Below, piece by piece: positions 35,729 through 45,595 of a stretch of DNA of 64,000 nt. The stretch's first letter is position 1. Each line of letters opens with the position of its first letter. A program made the translations under genes and the position numbers. The stretch covers positions 310,001 through 374,000 of the forward strand of contig NZ_AUFX01000003.1 in NCBI RefSeq assembly GCF_000426725.1, in the 5' to 3' direction. The notes beneath the pieces were generated by a model. That model worked only from the letters and a program-made list of their open reading frames with translations, was not told the DNA's origin and made no database searches. The stretch is from Sporocytophaga myxococcoides DSM 11118. GTDB lineage: Bacteria; Bacteroidota; Bacteroidia; Cytophagales; Cytophagaceae.

Positions 35729-36475
35729 TTATCCGAAACGATCAAGTAAATCCTGTTTCTTTGCTGGAGAGACGTCAATTTCAGAACCATCAGACATTAT
35801 AACCTGTCCACCTTTACCCTTCCTGTATCTTTTAATAAATTGAATATTGATCAGATGAGATTTGTGTACACGCATAAAATCATAGTCTTCCAATAATCCT
35901 TCAAAGTGCTTCAGCGTGCGGCAAATAAGCATCTTTTTTCCTTCTGCTAGAATGATATCTGTAAAATTATCATTTGCCTGGCATCTGATGATGTCTTTCA
36001 CCTGAACTACTTCAAACCCCTCCATTGTCGGCAATACAATCTTCTGTAATTGCTTATTTGCAATGTTGATATTTTCAATAAGGATTTTAGTATGAATGAA
36101 TTCTTTTGACTTTTCCCGCTGAGCTTTTATTTTATTAACCGCGGAAACCAGTTCGTCAATATCAATGGGCTTGAGTATATAATAAGCTGCACTGCAATTA
36201 AGAGCTTTCATTGCATAATTGCTGAAAGCAGTTACAAATACAGTTTCAAATGTTATCTCATTTACCTGTTCCAGCAAATCAAAGGCATTACCATATGGCA
36301 TTTCTACATCAAGGAAAAGGATATCCGGTCTACACTTTTCAATAACCTCCAATCCTGATTTTACTGAATCTGCAAAACCTACAATTTCCACATCCTGACA
36401 ATACTTTTGAATATAATGCGACAATGTCTCTCTGCCGGAAACCTCATCATCTACAATAACAGCTTTCAATACCAT
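35729..36475 (-). CDS. LytTR-type response regulator
   Basis: 248 residues: receiver domain (~4-120) with acidic pair Asp9-Asp10, phospho-accepting Asp56 (LFLDVEMP), Thr82 and Lys102 (ILKPID); then a LytTR DNA-binding domain (~145-245; IIRCQANDNFTDI, FMRVHKSHLINIQFI). It starts 8 bases after the kinase stop codon, so the pair is cotranscribed and almost surely cognate. Targets are not evident from the window. Confidence 0.93.
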   Translation of the reverse strand: MVLKAVIVDDEVSGRETLSHYIQKYCQDVEIVGFADSVKSGLEVIEKCRPDILFLDVEMPYGNAFDLLEQVNEITFETVFVTAFSNYAMKALNCSAAYYILKPIDIDELVSAVNKIKAQREKSKEFIHTKILIENINIANKQLQKIVLPTMEGFEVVQVKDIIRCQANDNFTDIILAEGKKMLICRTLKHFEGLLEDYDFMRVHKSHLINIQFIKRYRKGKGGQVIMSDGSEIDVSPAKKQDLLDRFG

Positions 36476-36483
36476 ATCCGACC

Positions 36484-38424
36484 TTATTTTGTGCCGATTG
36501 TGATTATGACCTTCGTACCAGACTGATTGGCTGCATCCAGATCTTCTATCACAACTTTCATTTGTATTTTGTACAATTCATTAATTATTCCAAGTCTGCT
36601 TTCAATATTTTTCATCCCCAGAGAACTGCTTTCTTTTTGATTCTGAGTTTTAAGTTCTTTAGACTTCTTTCTTCCTATACCATTATCTTCAATAACAACC
36701 TCTATCCCACTCTGAACCTGAGAAACTTTAACTTTGAGAAATCCCTTATCCTCTTTATATCTTAATCCATGCCATACTGCATTTTCAATATATGGCTGAA
36801 TTAACATAGGAGGAATTTCAATTTCCCTGTTGATGGATTCATCTATTTCAAAGGTATAATCAAACTTATCCGGAAAGCGTGAATGCTCCAGCTGAAGGTA
36901 TAACTCAAGTATCCTAATCTCTGTGGCCATAGGAACAAAGTCATGCTGACTGTTTTCCATTACAGCTCTCATTAATTTTGAGAAATCTGATAAGTATTTG
37001 TTAGCAGACCTTTCGTCATTTTTTGCAATGAAGTTATTTACTGAATTTAATGCATTAAAAATAAAATGAGGGTTCATCTGACTGCTCAAGGATTTTAATG
37101 CCAGTTGCTGATTAGAAATCCTTCTTTTACGTGAACTGGCAAATACAACCCAGGAACTGCCAAATACCAACAGCAATCCGGATAACAATCCATAGATGAT
37201 CAATTGCTGACGTTTCAATCCTGCCTCTCTGATCTTCTGATCTTTTCTCAACAAGTCAATGGTCTTTTGATTCAGAGCCATATCCTTTTCGAGTATTTCT
37301 AATTTCTTTTGTCTGGAAATAAGATCATCTTTTCCATATAAAAGATGATTCAACTCATGTTCTTTCTTTGAGAGAATAGAATCTTTCAGAGATACATATT
37401 CTTCATACAATGCCATTGACTTCATGATATTTCCGGACTCTTTATACGCTTTTGACAAAGCTTTTAACCCATCAGCTTTTTTTATAAGATCTCCTGATTC
37501 TTCAGATAACTGAATTCCCTTTTCAATATAAGGTACAGCATTAGCAGAGTTTTTTTGTTCAAGATATAAATTACCAACATCCACATATTCTTTAGCCAAA
37601 GCCTCTTTATCGTCCAGCTTTTTATTAGCTTCCAACGACTTCTGTTTAGCAATCAATGCATCATCAAGTCTGTTTTGATTACTGTAGGCGCGGCTAATAT
37701 TACTATACATATCAGCTTTGGTTTTTTCATCTTTGCTTTCTTCAGCTATTTCTTCAAGTTTTTTATAATGTTGAATCGCTTTATTGTTTTTTTCCTGTTC
37801 CAGATAAACCTTTCCTATCCGGTTATTCGCATCAATGATGCCTTCCTTATTTTTATCCTTTTCCTCAATAGAAAGTGCTGCAGTATACTCTGCTAAAGCT
37901 TGCTGAAAGTTACCGAGTAAGAGATACAAATCTCCATTTTTATATCTCCATTTGACCTGTTCTCTTTTATTGGATTTACCAGATGCATCCTTAATCAACT
38001 GATTATTAATTTCAATAGCTTCTTTTATATTGTTACCATTTTCATATGAAAGAGATAAACCTATAAGCGTTTTATTTACAAGATCTGATTCTTGTAAATT
38101 TCTGAAGATATCGAGCGCTTTCAGAAAATTCTCCTGACCTTTTGAATAAATTCCCTGATTTGTATTTATTTCACCAAGCAATTTGTAACATAAACCTTCA
38201 ATTTTTTTATCTCCTTCCTTAAGGTTTAAAGTCAAAGCTTCCTGAATATAATCAATAGCCTTTGCCGGATCTTTAACAGCTATTTTTTCTGCTTTATCTA
38301 TAAGAGAATAAGCAGGATCCGGAGCCATTGAAGATTTACTAATAATTTTCACTTTTTTATCCTGTGCCTGAAGATGCAATCCTCCTGACAGCACAAGAAT
38401 TATCAATGCTAGTTTCCGCATCAC
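36484..38424 (-). CDS. LytS/YehU-type sensor histidine kinase with TPR sensor region
   Basis: 646 residues. Signal peptide (ALIILVLSGGLHLQAQ), six or so periplasmic TPR repeats (~40-350), a coiled coil (~352-405), one membrane segment (~408-430), then a His_kinase domain with the phospho-accepting His453 in QMNPHFIFNALN and an ATP-binding domain (PYIENAVWHGL, EDNGIGRKKS). This TPR-plus-LytS layout is common in Bacteroidota. It forms an operon with the response regulator after it. The signal sensed is unknown. Confidence 0.93.
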   Translation of the reverse strand: MMRKLALIILVLSGGLHLQAQDKKVKIISKSSMAPDPAYSLIDKAEKIAVKDPAKAIDYIQEALTLNLKEGDKKIEGLCYKLLGEINTNQGIYSKGQENFLKALDIFRNLQESDLVNKTLIGLSLSYENGNNIKEAIEINNQLIKDASGKSNKREQVKWRYKNGDLYLLLGNFQQALAEYTAALSIEEKDKNKEGIIDANNRIGKVYLEQEKNNKAIQHYKKLEEIAEESKDEKTKADMYSNISRAYSNQNRLDDALIAKQKSLEANKKLDDKEALAKEYVDVGNLYLEQKNSANAVPYIEKGIQLSEESGDLIKKADGLKALSKAYKESGNIMKSMALYEEYVSLKDSILSKKEHELNHLLYGKDDLISRQKKLEILEKDMALNQKTIDLLRKDQKIREAGLKRQQLIIYGLLSGLLLVFGSSWVVFASSRKRRISNQQLALKSLSSQMNPHFIFNALNSVNNFIAKNDERSANKYLSDFSKLMRAVMENSQHDFVPMATEIRILELYLQLEHSRFPDKFDYTFEIDESINREIEIPPMLIQPYIENAVWHGLRYKEDKGFLKVKVSQVQSGIEVVIEDNGIGRKKSKELKTQNQKESSSLGMKNIESRLGIINELYKIQMKVVIEDLDAANQSGTKVIITIGTK

Positions 38425-38615
38425 AATTCATTTATATCAATCAACGGTAAAATTACAAAATAATTGACTAACAGATTTTTACACAACTATAAATATTTTC
38501 ACTAAGTCCTCTGACAAATTCCCTAAGTGGAACTGTCTGTTGACTCAGTTTAACTTTACGCATGTCTCTATTCCATATACCTTTCAGAAAAAATAAAACT
38601 CTTATGGATATGCTA

Positions 38616-39788
38616 ATGAGAAAAAAGACCATTTTCCTGCTTACTACATTTTGGTTTGCTTTTGCCTGTTCACTTTACGGAAATAACTTTCTTTCGCTGT
38701 TTAAAAAGACAAGTACTAAGGAAGAATTAACTCCTCCCGATCCTTCACCTAAGCAAAAGAAGATTAAGGTAGCTCTACTACTGGATACCAGCAATAGTAT
38801 GGATGGACTGATAGAACAAGCTAAATCACAGCTCTGGACTATTGTCAATGAACTTGCCCAGGCAAAGTGTGATGGCATAAAACCTACAATTCAGATAGCT
38901 TTATATGAATATGGTAATGATAGACTTAGCGCTATGGAAGGTTATATCAAAATGGTTACTCCACTTACTGATGACCTAGATAAAATTTCTGAAGACCTCT
39001 TTAAACTGACAACCAATGGAGGTAGCGAATTTTGTGGTCATGTAATACAGACAGCATGCAATCAACTAGACTGGTCGCCGGACGGTAACGATTTGCAGGT
39101 AATCTTCATAGCAGGAAATGAGCCGTTTAACCAGGGAGGGGTCCCTTATCAAAAGGCTTGTGCACTAGCAAACTCAAGAAATGTAGTAGTCAATACAATT
39201 TATTGCGGCCCATATCAAGAAGGGATTAATGGTTTATGGAAAAATGGAGCAGACATTACCAAAGGGAATTATATGAGTATTGAGCAGGATAGAAAAACAG
39301 TTTATATCCCATCTCCATATGATGATAAAATTTCTGATTTGAACACCCAATTGAATACCACATATATTGAATATGGAAATCTTGGAAAGGAAAAGAAAAT
39401 AAAACAGGTAGAACAAGATGCTAATGCTGAGAAATACGGCAAAGAAAATAAAGTAAACAGAGCAGTGAGTAAGAGCACACATGTTTATAAAAACAAAAGT
39501 TGGGATTTAGTAGATGCTTCAGATGAAAAAGACTTCAAAGTGGAAGAAGTGCAGACCGCGGACCTGCCTCAGGAAATGCAGAACATGACTACAGATCAGA
39601 AGCAGAAATATATTGAGACGAAGAAGGCTGACAGAGAAAAAATCAAGACCGAAATACAACAGTTAAATATCCAAAGAGAAAAATATATTGTTGAACAGAA
39701 AAAATCTGAAACTCCTGAAAAATCGCTTGATAAAGCGATGCTAGAAGCTATAAAAAAACAGGCCGCTCAGAAGAATCTTACTTTTTAA
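38616..39788 (+). CDS. Secreted or lipid-anchored von Willebrand factor A domain protein
   Basis: About 390 residues from the ATG at 38616, which starts a signal peptide (MRKKTIFLLTTFWFAFACS) with a lipobox-like FAC; earlier in-frame ATGs at 38562, 38604 and 38610 give an extended basic leader. The vWA domain (~50-260) has the MIDAS motif DTSNS at 57-61 (ALLLDTSNSMDGL) and IQIALYEYGND. The C-terminal third is lysine/glutamate-rich and likely coiled coil (IKTEIQQLNIQREKYIVEQ). vWA domains bind proteins or metal; the partner is unknown. Divergent from the LytS operon with 137-190 bases between. Confidence 0.8.
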   Translation: MRKKTIFLLTTFWFAFACSLYGNNFLSLFKKTSTKEELTPPDPSPKQKKIKVALLLDTSNSMDGLIEQAKSQLWTIVNELAQAKCDGIKPTIQIALYEYGNDRLSAMEGYIKMVTPLTDDLDKISEDLFKLTTNGGSEFCGHVIQTACNQLDWSPDGNDLQVIFIAGNEPFNQGGVPYQKACALANSRNVVVNTIYCGPYQEGINGLWKNGADITKGNYMSIEQDRKTVYIPSPYDDKISDLNTQLNTTYIEYGNLGKEKKIKQVEQDANAEKYGKENKVNRAVSKSTHVYKNKSWDLVDASDEKDFKVEEVQTADLPQEMQNMTTDQKQKYIETKKADREKIKTEIQQLNIQREKYIVEQKKSETPEKSLDKAMLEAIKKQAAQKNLTF

Positions 39789-39809
39789 GCTTACTATATT
39801 TTTATCTGG

Positions 39810-39837
39810 AAGAGAAAGGTGATTTAACCTTTCTCTT
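39810..39837 (+). terminator. Hairpin terminator after the vWA gene
   Basis: AAGAGAAAGGT (39810-39820) and ACCTTTCTCTT (39827-39837) pair perfectly over 11 bases, followed by a T run, 22 bases after the stop codon. It may also serve the convergent gene that ends at 39892. Confidence 0.9.
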
Positions 39838-39891
39838 TTTTCATTTGAAGAACAAATACTTTATTTAGATAAATATATTTCATTAAGTTTC

Positions 39892-41292
39892 TCACTCAAT
39901 AACCAACCTTGTTTTTTCAATACTACCATCTTTCATTTTTATAACAAGTAAATAAATCCCTGCAGGACATTCAGAGGTAATGCTTGCCCCTGGTGAAAGC
40001 TTCCATAGTTTACCATCTGTCGCATATAAGGTAAGCTCAGATATATCATCCGGATCGTTAAGATAAAATGTACCTGATCCGGGGTTTGGATATATGGCAA
40101 TCATATCACTTGAAAAATGTTCTTTAGACAATGATGTGATATCATAGAAATAAAGGTACTCTGTGTCTTTGCGGTAAAAATAAGTTACAGGATCCCATAT
40201 CTCCCTAAGCGCGCTAACCATTTTACCATTCTCCAGTACGCGTGTATTGAGGTCAGCAGGAACAGCAAGTGATTGGTTGTTCTGAAATTCTTCTCTATAT
40301 TTTTCATAACCTGTTTCATCATAATAAACTTCAAGCCTGTCAATGTTATTAGAAGTTTGCTTAACAGAAAATTCATCATACTCCCACTCTATATGAGAAA
40401 TAGTATCATCTGAAGTTCCAACACTGTAAGATGCAAGTTTCCTGTTTTGCCCGTCATAATTGATCGTTTGAAGTATAGTATCACTTGATGAAAAGATACT
40501 AACAAAGGAAGATAAAAGTATAGAATCAGGAATCAAATCATTATATCTATGAAAGCTTAGCTGGGAACGTCTTTCTCTCAGACTAGCATTTCCATTAAGT
40601 ACACGATAAACTGAAATAGTATCCAATACATTCTGTTTGTATCCAAATTCCGTTATTTCACTAAGAGCAAGATCTCCGGCACTAAATGAATAGGTTTGTT
40701 TTTCAACCCTTACAACTTGTCCTTTATCATTTCTCTGATATTTCCACCTTATTGAAGGATTCTTAATGACTCTTTGTCCCTCTGAGACATCCCAGAAATT
40801 ATGTTCCTTAAGGGCTCCATATGTATCATATATCCACTCTTCATCCTGCCTCCAATTGTCAACATCTGTCTGTTGCTGATTTCTTACAAAATAAACCAGT
40901 CTGTTATTTTCATCATATTCAAAGGAGCATGTAATAGTAACAGGTCTGGGATCAATGATGGATTGAAATATTGGAGGCACATCATCCAGCAATCCTACAT
41001 TGGTTTTAACATGCTTCTTTACCCTTCCTTGTGCGTCAAACTCAATAAAATGATTGTAGTAATGAGCTTTTGTCTGGGTATGATATTCATAATAATACTC
41101 CTCTACCTTTGGAGGATGGCCATATAATGGTAGGTTCTTTTCATAGTAAAATGGTAGATCGGGCTCCTGACTGTAAGCTGAGATGGACAGAACTATAAAG
41201 ATGAGCACAGCAAATAAAGTCTGGATTTTAATCCTATATCTGACAATAATATATGTAATATTTGTAAGGCAGTTGAGGGAGAGAAGTACCAT
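39892..41292 (-). CDS. Secreted YD-repeat-like protein with T9SS type A sorting domain
   Basis: 466 residues. A hydrophobic signal segment lies at ~22-42 (TLFAVLIFIVLSISAYSQ), so the first ~20 residues may not be translated and a later start is possible. The middle has repeated strand phrases such as FEYDENNRLVYFVRNQQ, GALKEHNFWD and WEYDEFSVKQ, similar to RHS/YD-type units of Bacteroidota surface proteins. The last ~75 residues form a T9SS type A domain (IAIYPNPGSGTFYL ... KTRLVIE). Surface or secreted protein of unknown function; single gene. Confidence 0.75.
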   Translation of the reverse strand: MVLLSLNCLTNITYIIVRYRIKIQTLFAVLIFIVLSISAYSQEPDLPFYYEKNLPLYGHPPKVEEYYYEYHTQTKAHYYNHFIEFDAQGRVKKHVKTNVGLLDDVPPIFQSIIDPRPVTITCSFEYDENNRLVYFVRNQQQTDVDNWRQDEEWIYDTYGALKEHNFWDVSEGQRVIKNPSIRWKYQRNDKGQVVRVEKQTYSFSAGDLALSEITEFGYKQNVLDTISVYRVLNGNASLRERRSQLSFHRYNDLIPDSILLSSFVSIFSSSDTILQTINYDGQNRKLASYSVGTSDDTISHIEWEYDEFSVKQTSNNIDRLEVYYDETGYEKYREEFQNNQSLAVPADLNTRVLENGKMVSALREIWDPVTYFYRKDTEYLYFYDITSLSKEHFSSDMIAIYPNPGSGTFYLNDPDDISELTLYATDGKLWKLSPGASITSECPAGIYLLVIKMKDGSIEKTRLVIE

Positions 41293-41459
41293 GATTATAT
41301 GATTTTTATAATTCAGAAGATTCGAAGTTAAATGATTGTAATTGTAATTATAAAATATTTTTTTGGATTTTCTTTGTTTACTAATTTACCCACTATTATA
41401 TTAGCGATCTCATTACTAGTAAAATAGTAAAGAATTTCCCTTCCCTAATTGATGTTTTT

Positions 41460-41516
41460 AAAGAACCTGTAAAGGCTTACGCCTTTGCATGATACTCCTT
41501 TGTACCATGGTTCTTT
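41460..41516 (+). promoter_or_regulatory. Structured leader upstream of the DUF1800 gene
   Basis: Outer arms AAAGAACC (41460-41467) and GGTTCTTT (41509-41516) enclose an inner hairpin AAAGGC-TTAC-GCCTTT (41471-41486). The right outer arm is followed by a short T run (TTTTTGC). It ends 49 bases before the DUF1800 start codon. It could be a leader terminator/attenuator or a terminator of unknown upstream transcripts. Confidence 0.45.
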
Positions 41517-41565
41517 TTGCTTTATTCCCACCAAAAGCAAGATGTTATATTAAACCCATTTTAAC

Positions 41566-43488
41566 ATGAAAAACACATTGTCGAGAAGGTCTTTTTTAAC
41601 CATTGACAAAGATCAGGACCCCCTTTTAAAAAACATCAGCCCCCATGCCAGAAAGAGTAATGATGGCATTGTGAATGCCCGATCACAAGGCGACAATTGC
41701 ACTACCACCACTTCGGGTGTTAGTCCATATACCGGCACATTTGGAAGAGCAGAGCTCATTCATCTGCTTAAGCGCACTATGTATGGGGTAAAAAAATCTG
41801 ATTTGGATTACTTCACCGGAAAGCCTTTAACAGAGGTGGTAAATGAGTTGACAGGCAGCATGCCTACTGCAATTCCCCACTATCCTTTGCGGGAATACGA
41901 TTCTACTGTAGGCAAAAATGGTGATGGTTCTGTAGATTGGGGTGGTGTAGCTCTTGGAAAAGAATGGGGCCGGCCCGAAAACATACTCTCCGGAAGTGGC
42001 GGCCAGCTAGGGATTTCAGATCCTACTGCCGATAATTTCTGGAGAGACAGATCTCTTCAGAAATGGAACATAGGTATTGCATTGAATCAGGGACGAAGTG
42101 TCTATGAAAAACTCGTCCTCTTCTGGCTCAACCATTTTGCCATGAATTCCATTACGCTTAATTACTCCCAACGATCTTTTCTTTACACAAAGCTTATCAG
42201 GGAAAATGTCAATTCTGACTTAAGGGACCTTGTAAAAGGAATCACCAAAGACCCTGCATACCTGATGTATCTTAACGGTCAGGACAATACTGTCAATTAT
42301 CCGGACGAAAACTTTGCCCGGGAAATTCAGGAACTTTTTTGCATAGGTAAAGAAGTACCATTCGACAAAAGGTATACTGAAGATGATGTAAAGATTTTTG
42401 CTCGTTGCCTTACAGGTCACAAAGGCATTATCTTCAGACAAGGTGTCACTTATAACTTTTTGGGTGCTGATTATGGATTTCAGCCCTCCGATCATGACTA
42501 TGGATTAAATAACAATCCTGCAAAGCCCGCAAAAAAACTATCTGCGTTCTACAGTAACAAAACAATAACTGACAGTACCCGGAATTCTGCCACTGCCGGT
42601 GACAGCGAATTAAACCAACTGGTAGATATCATGTTCGATGATACCGACAAAAGCATTGCTACCCTAACAGGTACTGAATTCCAGGGTTGGTCCAGAGCTG
42701 ATATTGTTGCCGACTTTATTGTAAAGAAATTATACAGATGGTTTGTATTCTCATATATAGATGACAATATAAAAGCCAATGTAATTAAGCCTCTGGCTAA
42801 CCTTTACAAGCAGAACAACTTTAAAATACTACCGGTAGTAAAAACACTCCTCTCAAGCCAACATTTCTTTGATATGCGACATAGAGGAGCTATGATAAAA
42901 ACACCTTTTGATGTAGTCATAGGTTTACTGAGAACAACCAACGGAGAATCACTTGTTAATGCAACTGATGTAAAACAACGCTATAATCACTTTAATGCAT
43001 TGCATCAGCAATCATTAGGCATGGCAATGGGTGCGATAGAATCTCCAAATGTTGCAGGATGGTCTCCATATTATCAAATGCCTCAGTTCCATGAACTCTG
43101 GATTAACTCTGATACATTACCAAAACGCCAGGACTTTGCCAAACGCTATTGTGGTAATGGAGGTGGAGGCACATGGTCTTTTGATGCATTTCAACCTACA
43201 CTGAACCAAATAGAATTTTGTAAAACACTGACAGACCCCTCCGATCCAAATGCTCTCATAAATGAGTTGAGTGAATTGTTTTTAGGAATTCCTCTTACTT
43301 CCAATCAGAAAAGCACAATCAAGATGCAAACGCTGCTCACCGGACAGACTACTGATAACTATTGGACTCAAGCCTGGAATGCTGCAGCTGCTTCCGGTGC
43401 TACTACCCAACAGAAAAATGTAGTCACCACAAGACTAAAATCTTTATTTGACGTGCTTGTGAGGCTGGAAGAATTTCAATTAACCTAA
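41566..43488 (+). CDS. DUF1800 family protein
   Basis: 640 residues. A twin-arginine-like start (LSRRSFLTIDK) is present but no clear hydrophobic stretch follows it. DUF1800 features: LIHLLKRTMYGVKKSDLDYF, WLNHFAMN, DPAYLMYLNGQDN, NFAREIQELFCIGK, YTEDDVKIFARCLTGHKG, and AGWSPYYQMPQFHELW. The family's biochemical function is unknown; it is nearly always paired with a DUF1501 gene. Here the DUF1501 gene follows after 25 bases, so the pair is an operon. Complete by length. Confidence 0.9.
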   Translation: MKNTLSRRSFLTIDKDQDPLLKNISPHARKSNDGIVNARSQGDNCTTTTSGVSPYTGTFGRAELIHLLKRTMYGVKKSDLDYFTGKPLTEVVNELTGSMPTAIPHYPLREYDSTVGKNGDGSVDWGGVALGKEWGRPENILSGSGGQLGISDPTADNFWRDRSLQKWNIGIALNQGRSVYEKLVLFWLNHFAMNSITLNYSQRSFLYTKLIRENVNSDLRDLVKGITKDPAYLMYLNGQDNTVNYPDENFAREIQELFCIGKEVPFDKRYTEDDVKIFARCLTGHKGIIFRQGVTYNFLGADYGFQPSDHDYGLNNNPAKPAKKLSAFYSNKTITDSTRNSATAGDSELNQLVDIMFDDTDKSIATLTGTEFQGWSRADIVADFIVKKLYRWFVFSYIDDNIKANVIKPLANLYKQNNFKILPVVKTLLSSQHFFDMRHRGAMIKTPFDVVIGLLRTTNGESLVNATDVKQRYNHFNALHQQSLGMAMGAIESPNVAGWSPYYQMPQFHELWINSDTLPKRQDFAKRYCGNGGGGTWSFDAFQPTLNQIEFCKTLTDPSDPNALINELSELFLGIPLTSNQKSTIKMQTLLTGQTTDNYWTQAWNAAAASGATTQQKNVVTTRLKSLFDVLVRLEEFQLT

Positions 43489-43513
43489 AACATAACATAC
43501 AAATCTATCAACT

Positions 43514-45193
43514 ATGAACCGTAGAAAATTTATAAATAACGGAATAAAGGCTTGTGCTGCAACAATGTTTTTAGAACAAATCATGAGGAGCCAAAGTCTT
43601 TACGCTCAAAGTTCTTTTCTTAATGCTATCTCAGGCTCCTGCACTGACAACATTTTGGTTGTTGTGCAACTATTTGGAGGAAATGACGGCTTGAATACAT
43701 TTATACCATTAGATCAGTACTCAACTTTACAAGGAGTAAGATCAAATGTAATGATTGCAGAAAACAATCTTAGATTTGCTACTGCTGTCAATAACGGTAT
43801 GGCAACTCTTGGGAGTCGTAAAACCACAACGAGTAAATATGCAGACCTTGCATTTCATCCTGCTATGGAAGGGTTATATGATTTGTTTGAAGCGGGGAAA
43901 ATGTCAGTAGTAATGGGATGCAGCTATGACAATCCTGACTTTTCACACTTTAGAGCTACAGATATATGGATGATGGGAGCAGACTCTAATGAGTTTCTAT
44001 CATCAGGATGGATTGGAAGGGAATTGGAAAGTGTATATGGTGGCTATGGATTCCCGGATCCATCAGAACTACTTAAAAACGGATATCAAGATCCTCTATG
44101 TATCAACATGGGTTCAGTATCTCCACTTGCTCTGAATGACCTGACTGGTGTAGCTGCCGGAGTATCAGTTACGTCAATCACAAATGATTATCCCCTTTTA
44201 GGTGGATATGGTGATCTAGCCCCTCAAACTTGCGCAGGAGACGAGTTAACTTATTTAAGAAAGGTTTCAGTAGATACAGATAAATATAATGCACGAATTG
44301 TAAGCGCAGCCAGTAAAGCACCAGACAGCTCATTCCCTAAATCTCTGTTGTACGGAAATGACCGTTTGTCCACTGATTTAAGAAACGTAGCCAGGTTGAT
44401 CAAAGGAGGACTACAAACACGAGTGTATACAGTTTACCAGGGAGGGTTTGATACACATACAGGTCAGGTCGGAGGCAACACATATGATGGTACACATGCA
44501 GGTTTGTTAAATAGCGTATCCAGAGCAATATCGGGTTTTCAACAAGATGTAGAAAAAATGGGTATCGCAGATAAAGTAATAGGGATAGTTTTTACTGAAT
44601 TCGGAAGAACCGTAAGATCAAATGGCGGCAAGGGAACTGACCATGGGCGTTCCACTCCTATCTGGTTGTTTGGTTCCTCGTTAAAAGGTGGACGTTATGG
44701 TTCTAACCCTGTATTGTTAAATCCAGACACCAATAAAGTTGAAACACAAGTACCTATTCAATTTGACTACAGAAGTGTATATTATTCAGTATTGAAAGAC
44801 TGGTTCTGCCTTACAAATTCGCAGCTGGAAGCTGTATTTGGGGGAGCTACTAAGACGGCCAAATATGCAAGTCAATACCATGACTTGTTCCGCACTGGTA
44901 CAGTAACTTCTAATACTGATCCGTCCAATATAGAACGAATAGATAAGCTACATGATGTATTCCCGAACCCTATTGAGCAATCAGGTACCATTTCATTCAA
45001 TACTACAGGTGGATCAATAACATTAGAGGTGATTGATACTAAAGGCAATAAGGTCAGATCATTGATGGATAAAGAAATAAGTCAGGGTTATCACGAAATG
45101 TCTTTTGAAAAGCAGGATTTGAAGCCAGGAGTATACTTGGTGAGAATGCGTAAAGATAATTATCAGTCAACCAAAAAATTAGTGATATATTAA
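43514..45193 (+). CDS. DUF1501 family protein with T9SS type A sorting domain
   Basis: 559 residues. Twin-arginine-like start MNRRKFINNGIKACAATMF. The DUF1501 domain (sulfatase/alkaline-phosphatase-like fold) spans ~45-460: VVVQLFGGNDGLNTFIPL, SHFRATDIWMMG, YQGGFDTHTGQ, FTEFGRTVRSNGGKGTDHG. A T9SS type A domain closes the protein (FPNPIEQSGTISF ... KKLVIY). The family's reaction is not established. The paired DUF1800 protein lacks a sorting domain, so the two may end up on different sides of the outer membrane or travel as a complex; this is inference. Confidence 0.9.
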   Translation: MNRRKFINNGIKACAATMFLEQIMRSQSLYAQSSFLNAISGSCTDNILVVVQLFGGNDGLNTFIPLDQYSTLQGVRSNVMIAENNLRFATAVNNGMATLGSRKTTTSKYADLAFHPAMEGLYDLFEAGKMSVVMGCSYDNPDFSHFRATDIWMMGADSNEFLSSGWIGRELESVYGGYGFPDPSELLKNGYQDPLCINMGSVSPLALNDLTGVAAGVSVTSITNDYPLLGGYGDLAPQTCAGDELTYLRKVSVDTDKYNARIVSAASKAPDSSFPKSLLYGNDRLSTDLRNVARLIKGGLQTRVYTVYQGGFDTHTGQVGGNTYDGTHAGLLNSVSRAISGFQQDVEKMGIADKVIGIVFTEFGRTVRSNGGKGTDHGRSTPIWLFGSSLKGGRYGSNPVLLNPDTNKVETQVPIQFDYRSVYYSVLKDWFCLTNSQLEAVFGGATKTAKYASQYHDLFRTGTVTSNTDPSNIERIDKLHDVFPNPIEQSGTISFNTTGGSITLEVIDTKGNKVRSLMDKEISQGYHEMSFEKQDLKPGVYLVRMRKDNYQSTKKLVIY

Positions 45194-45213
45194 TTAGTGT
45201 GATTACATTTTTT

Positions 45214-45246
45214 GCTGGTGCAATGTTCCGAAGTTGTTGCACCAGC
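45214..45246 (+). terminator. Terminator after the DUF1800/DUF1501 operon
   Basis: GCTGGTGCAA (45214-45223) and TTGCACCAGC (45237-45246) pair perfectly over 10 bases, followed by TTTCTTTT, 21 bases after the stop codon. Confidence 0.9.
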
Positions 45247-45518
45247 TTTCTTTTAAGCTGAAAGCGGAAGGCTTAAAACTTTTTTTAAAACGACCAAGAG
45301 TTCCTCAATACTCACATACCAATTATTCTTAATGACCAATCATAAATTGGAAATCATTTGGTAATAATAAAAATCATACAAATCATATCAATAGTCACAG
45401 AAGAGAGTGCTGTGTTTTCAGGTGCAAATGATTTGATCTACTATCAATGAATGATAGCTGGTTCTAAACAAGGCTTCTTTAGGTGGTTATTTAGGCTAAA
45501 AATACTCTTTACACAAAA

Positions 45519-45548
45519 AAATAGTCCGCACCCAGGTACGGACTATTT
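45519..45548 (-). terminator. Terminator after the SprB-repeat/OmpA gene
   Basis: AAATAGTCCG (45519-45528) and CGGACTATTT (45539-45548) pair perfectly; on the minus strand the hairpin is followed by a run of T residues. It lies 48 bases beyond the minus-strand stop codon. Confidence 0.9.
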
Positions 45549-45595
45549 ACTTCATAAGGATCTCCTAATTTATTCGAATTAAACTTTCATTACAA

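Larger units (their letters stand above)
45194..45595. other. Convergent intergenic region (402 bases)
   Basis: Carries one terminator for each flanking gene (45214-45246 and 45519-45548). The 270 bases between them show no frame, repeat or RNA structure that I can support. Confidence 0.6.
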
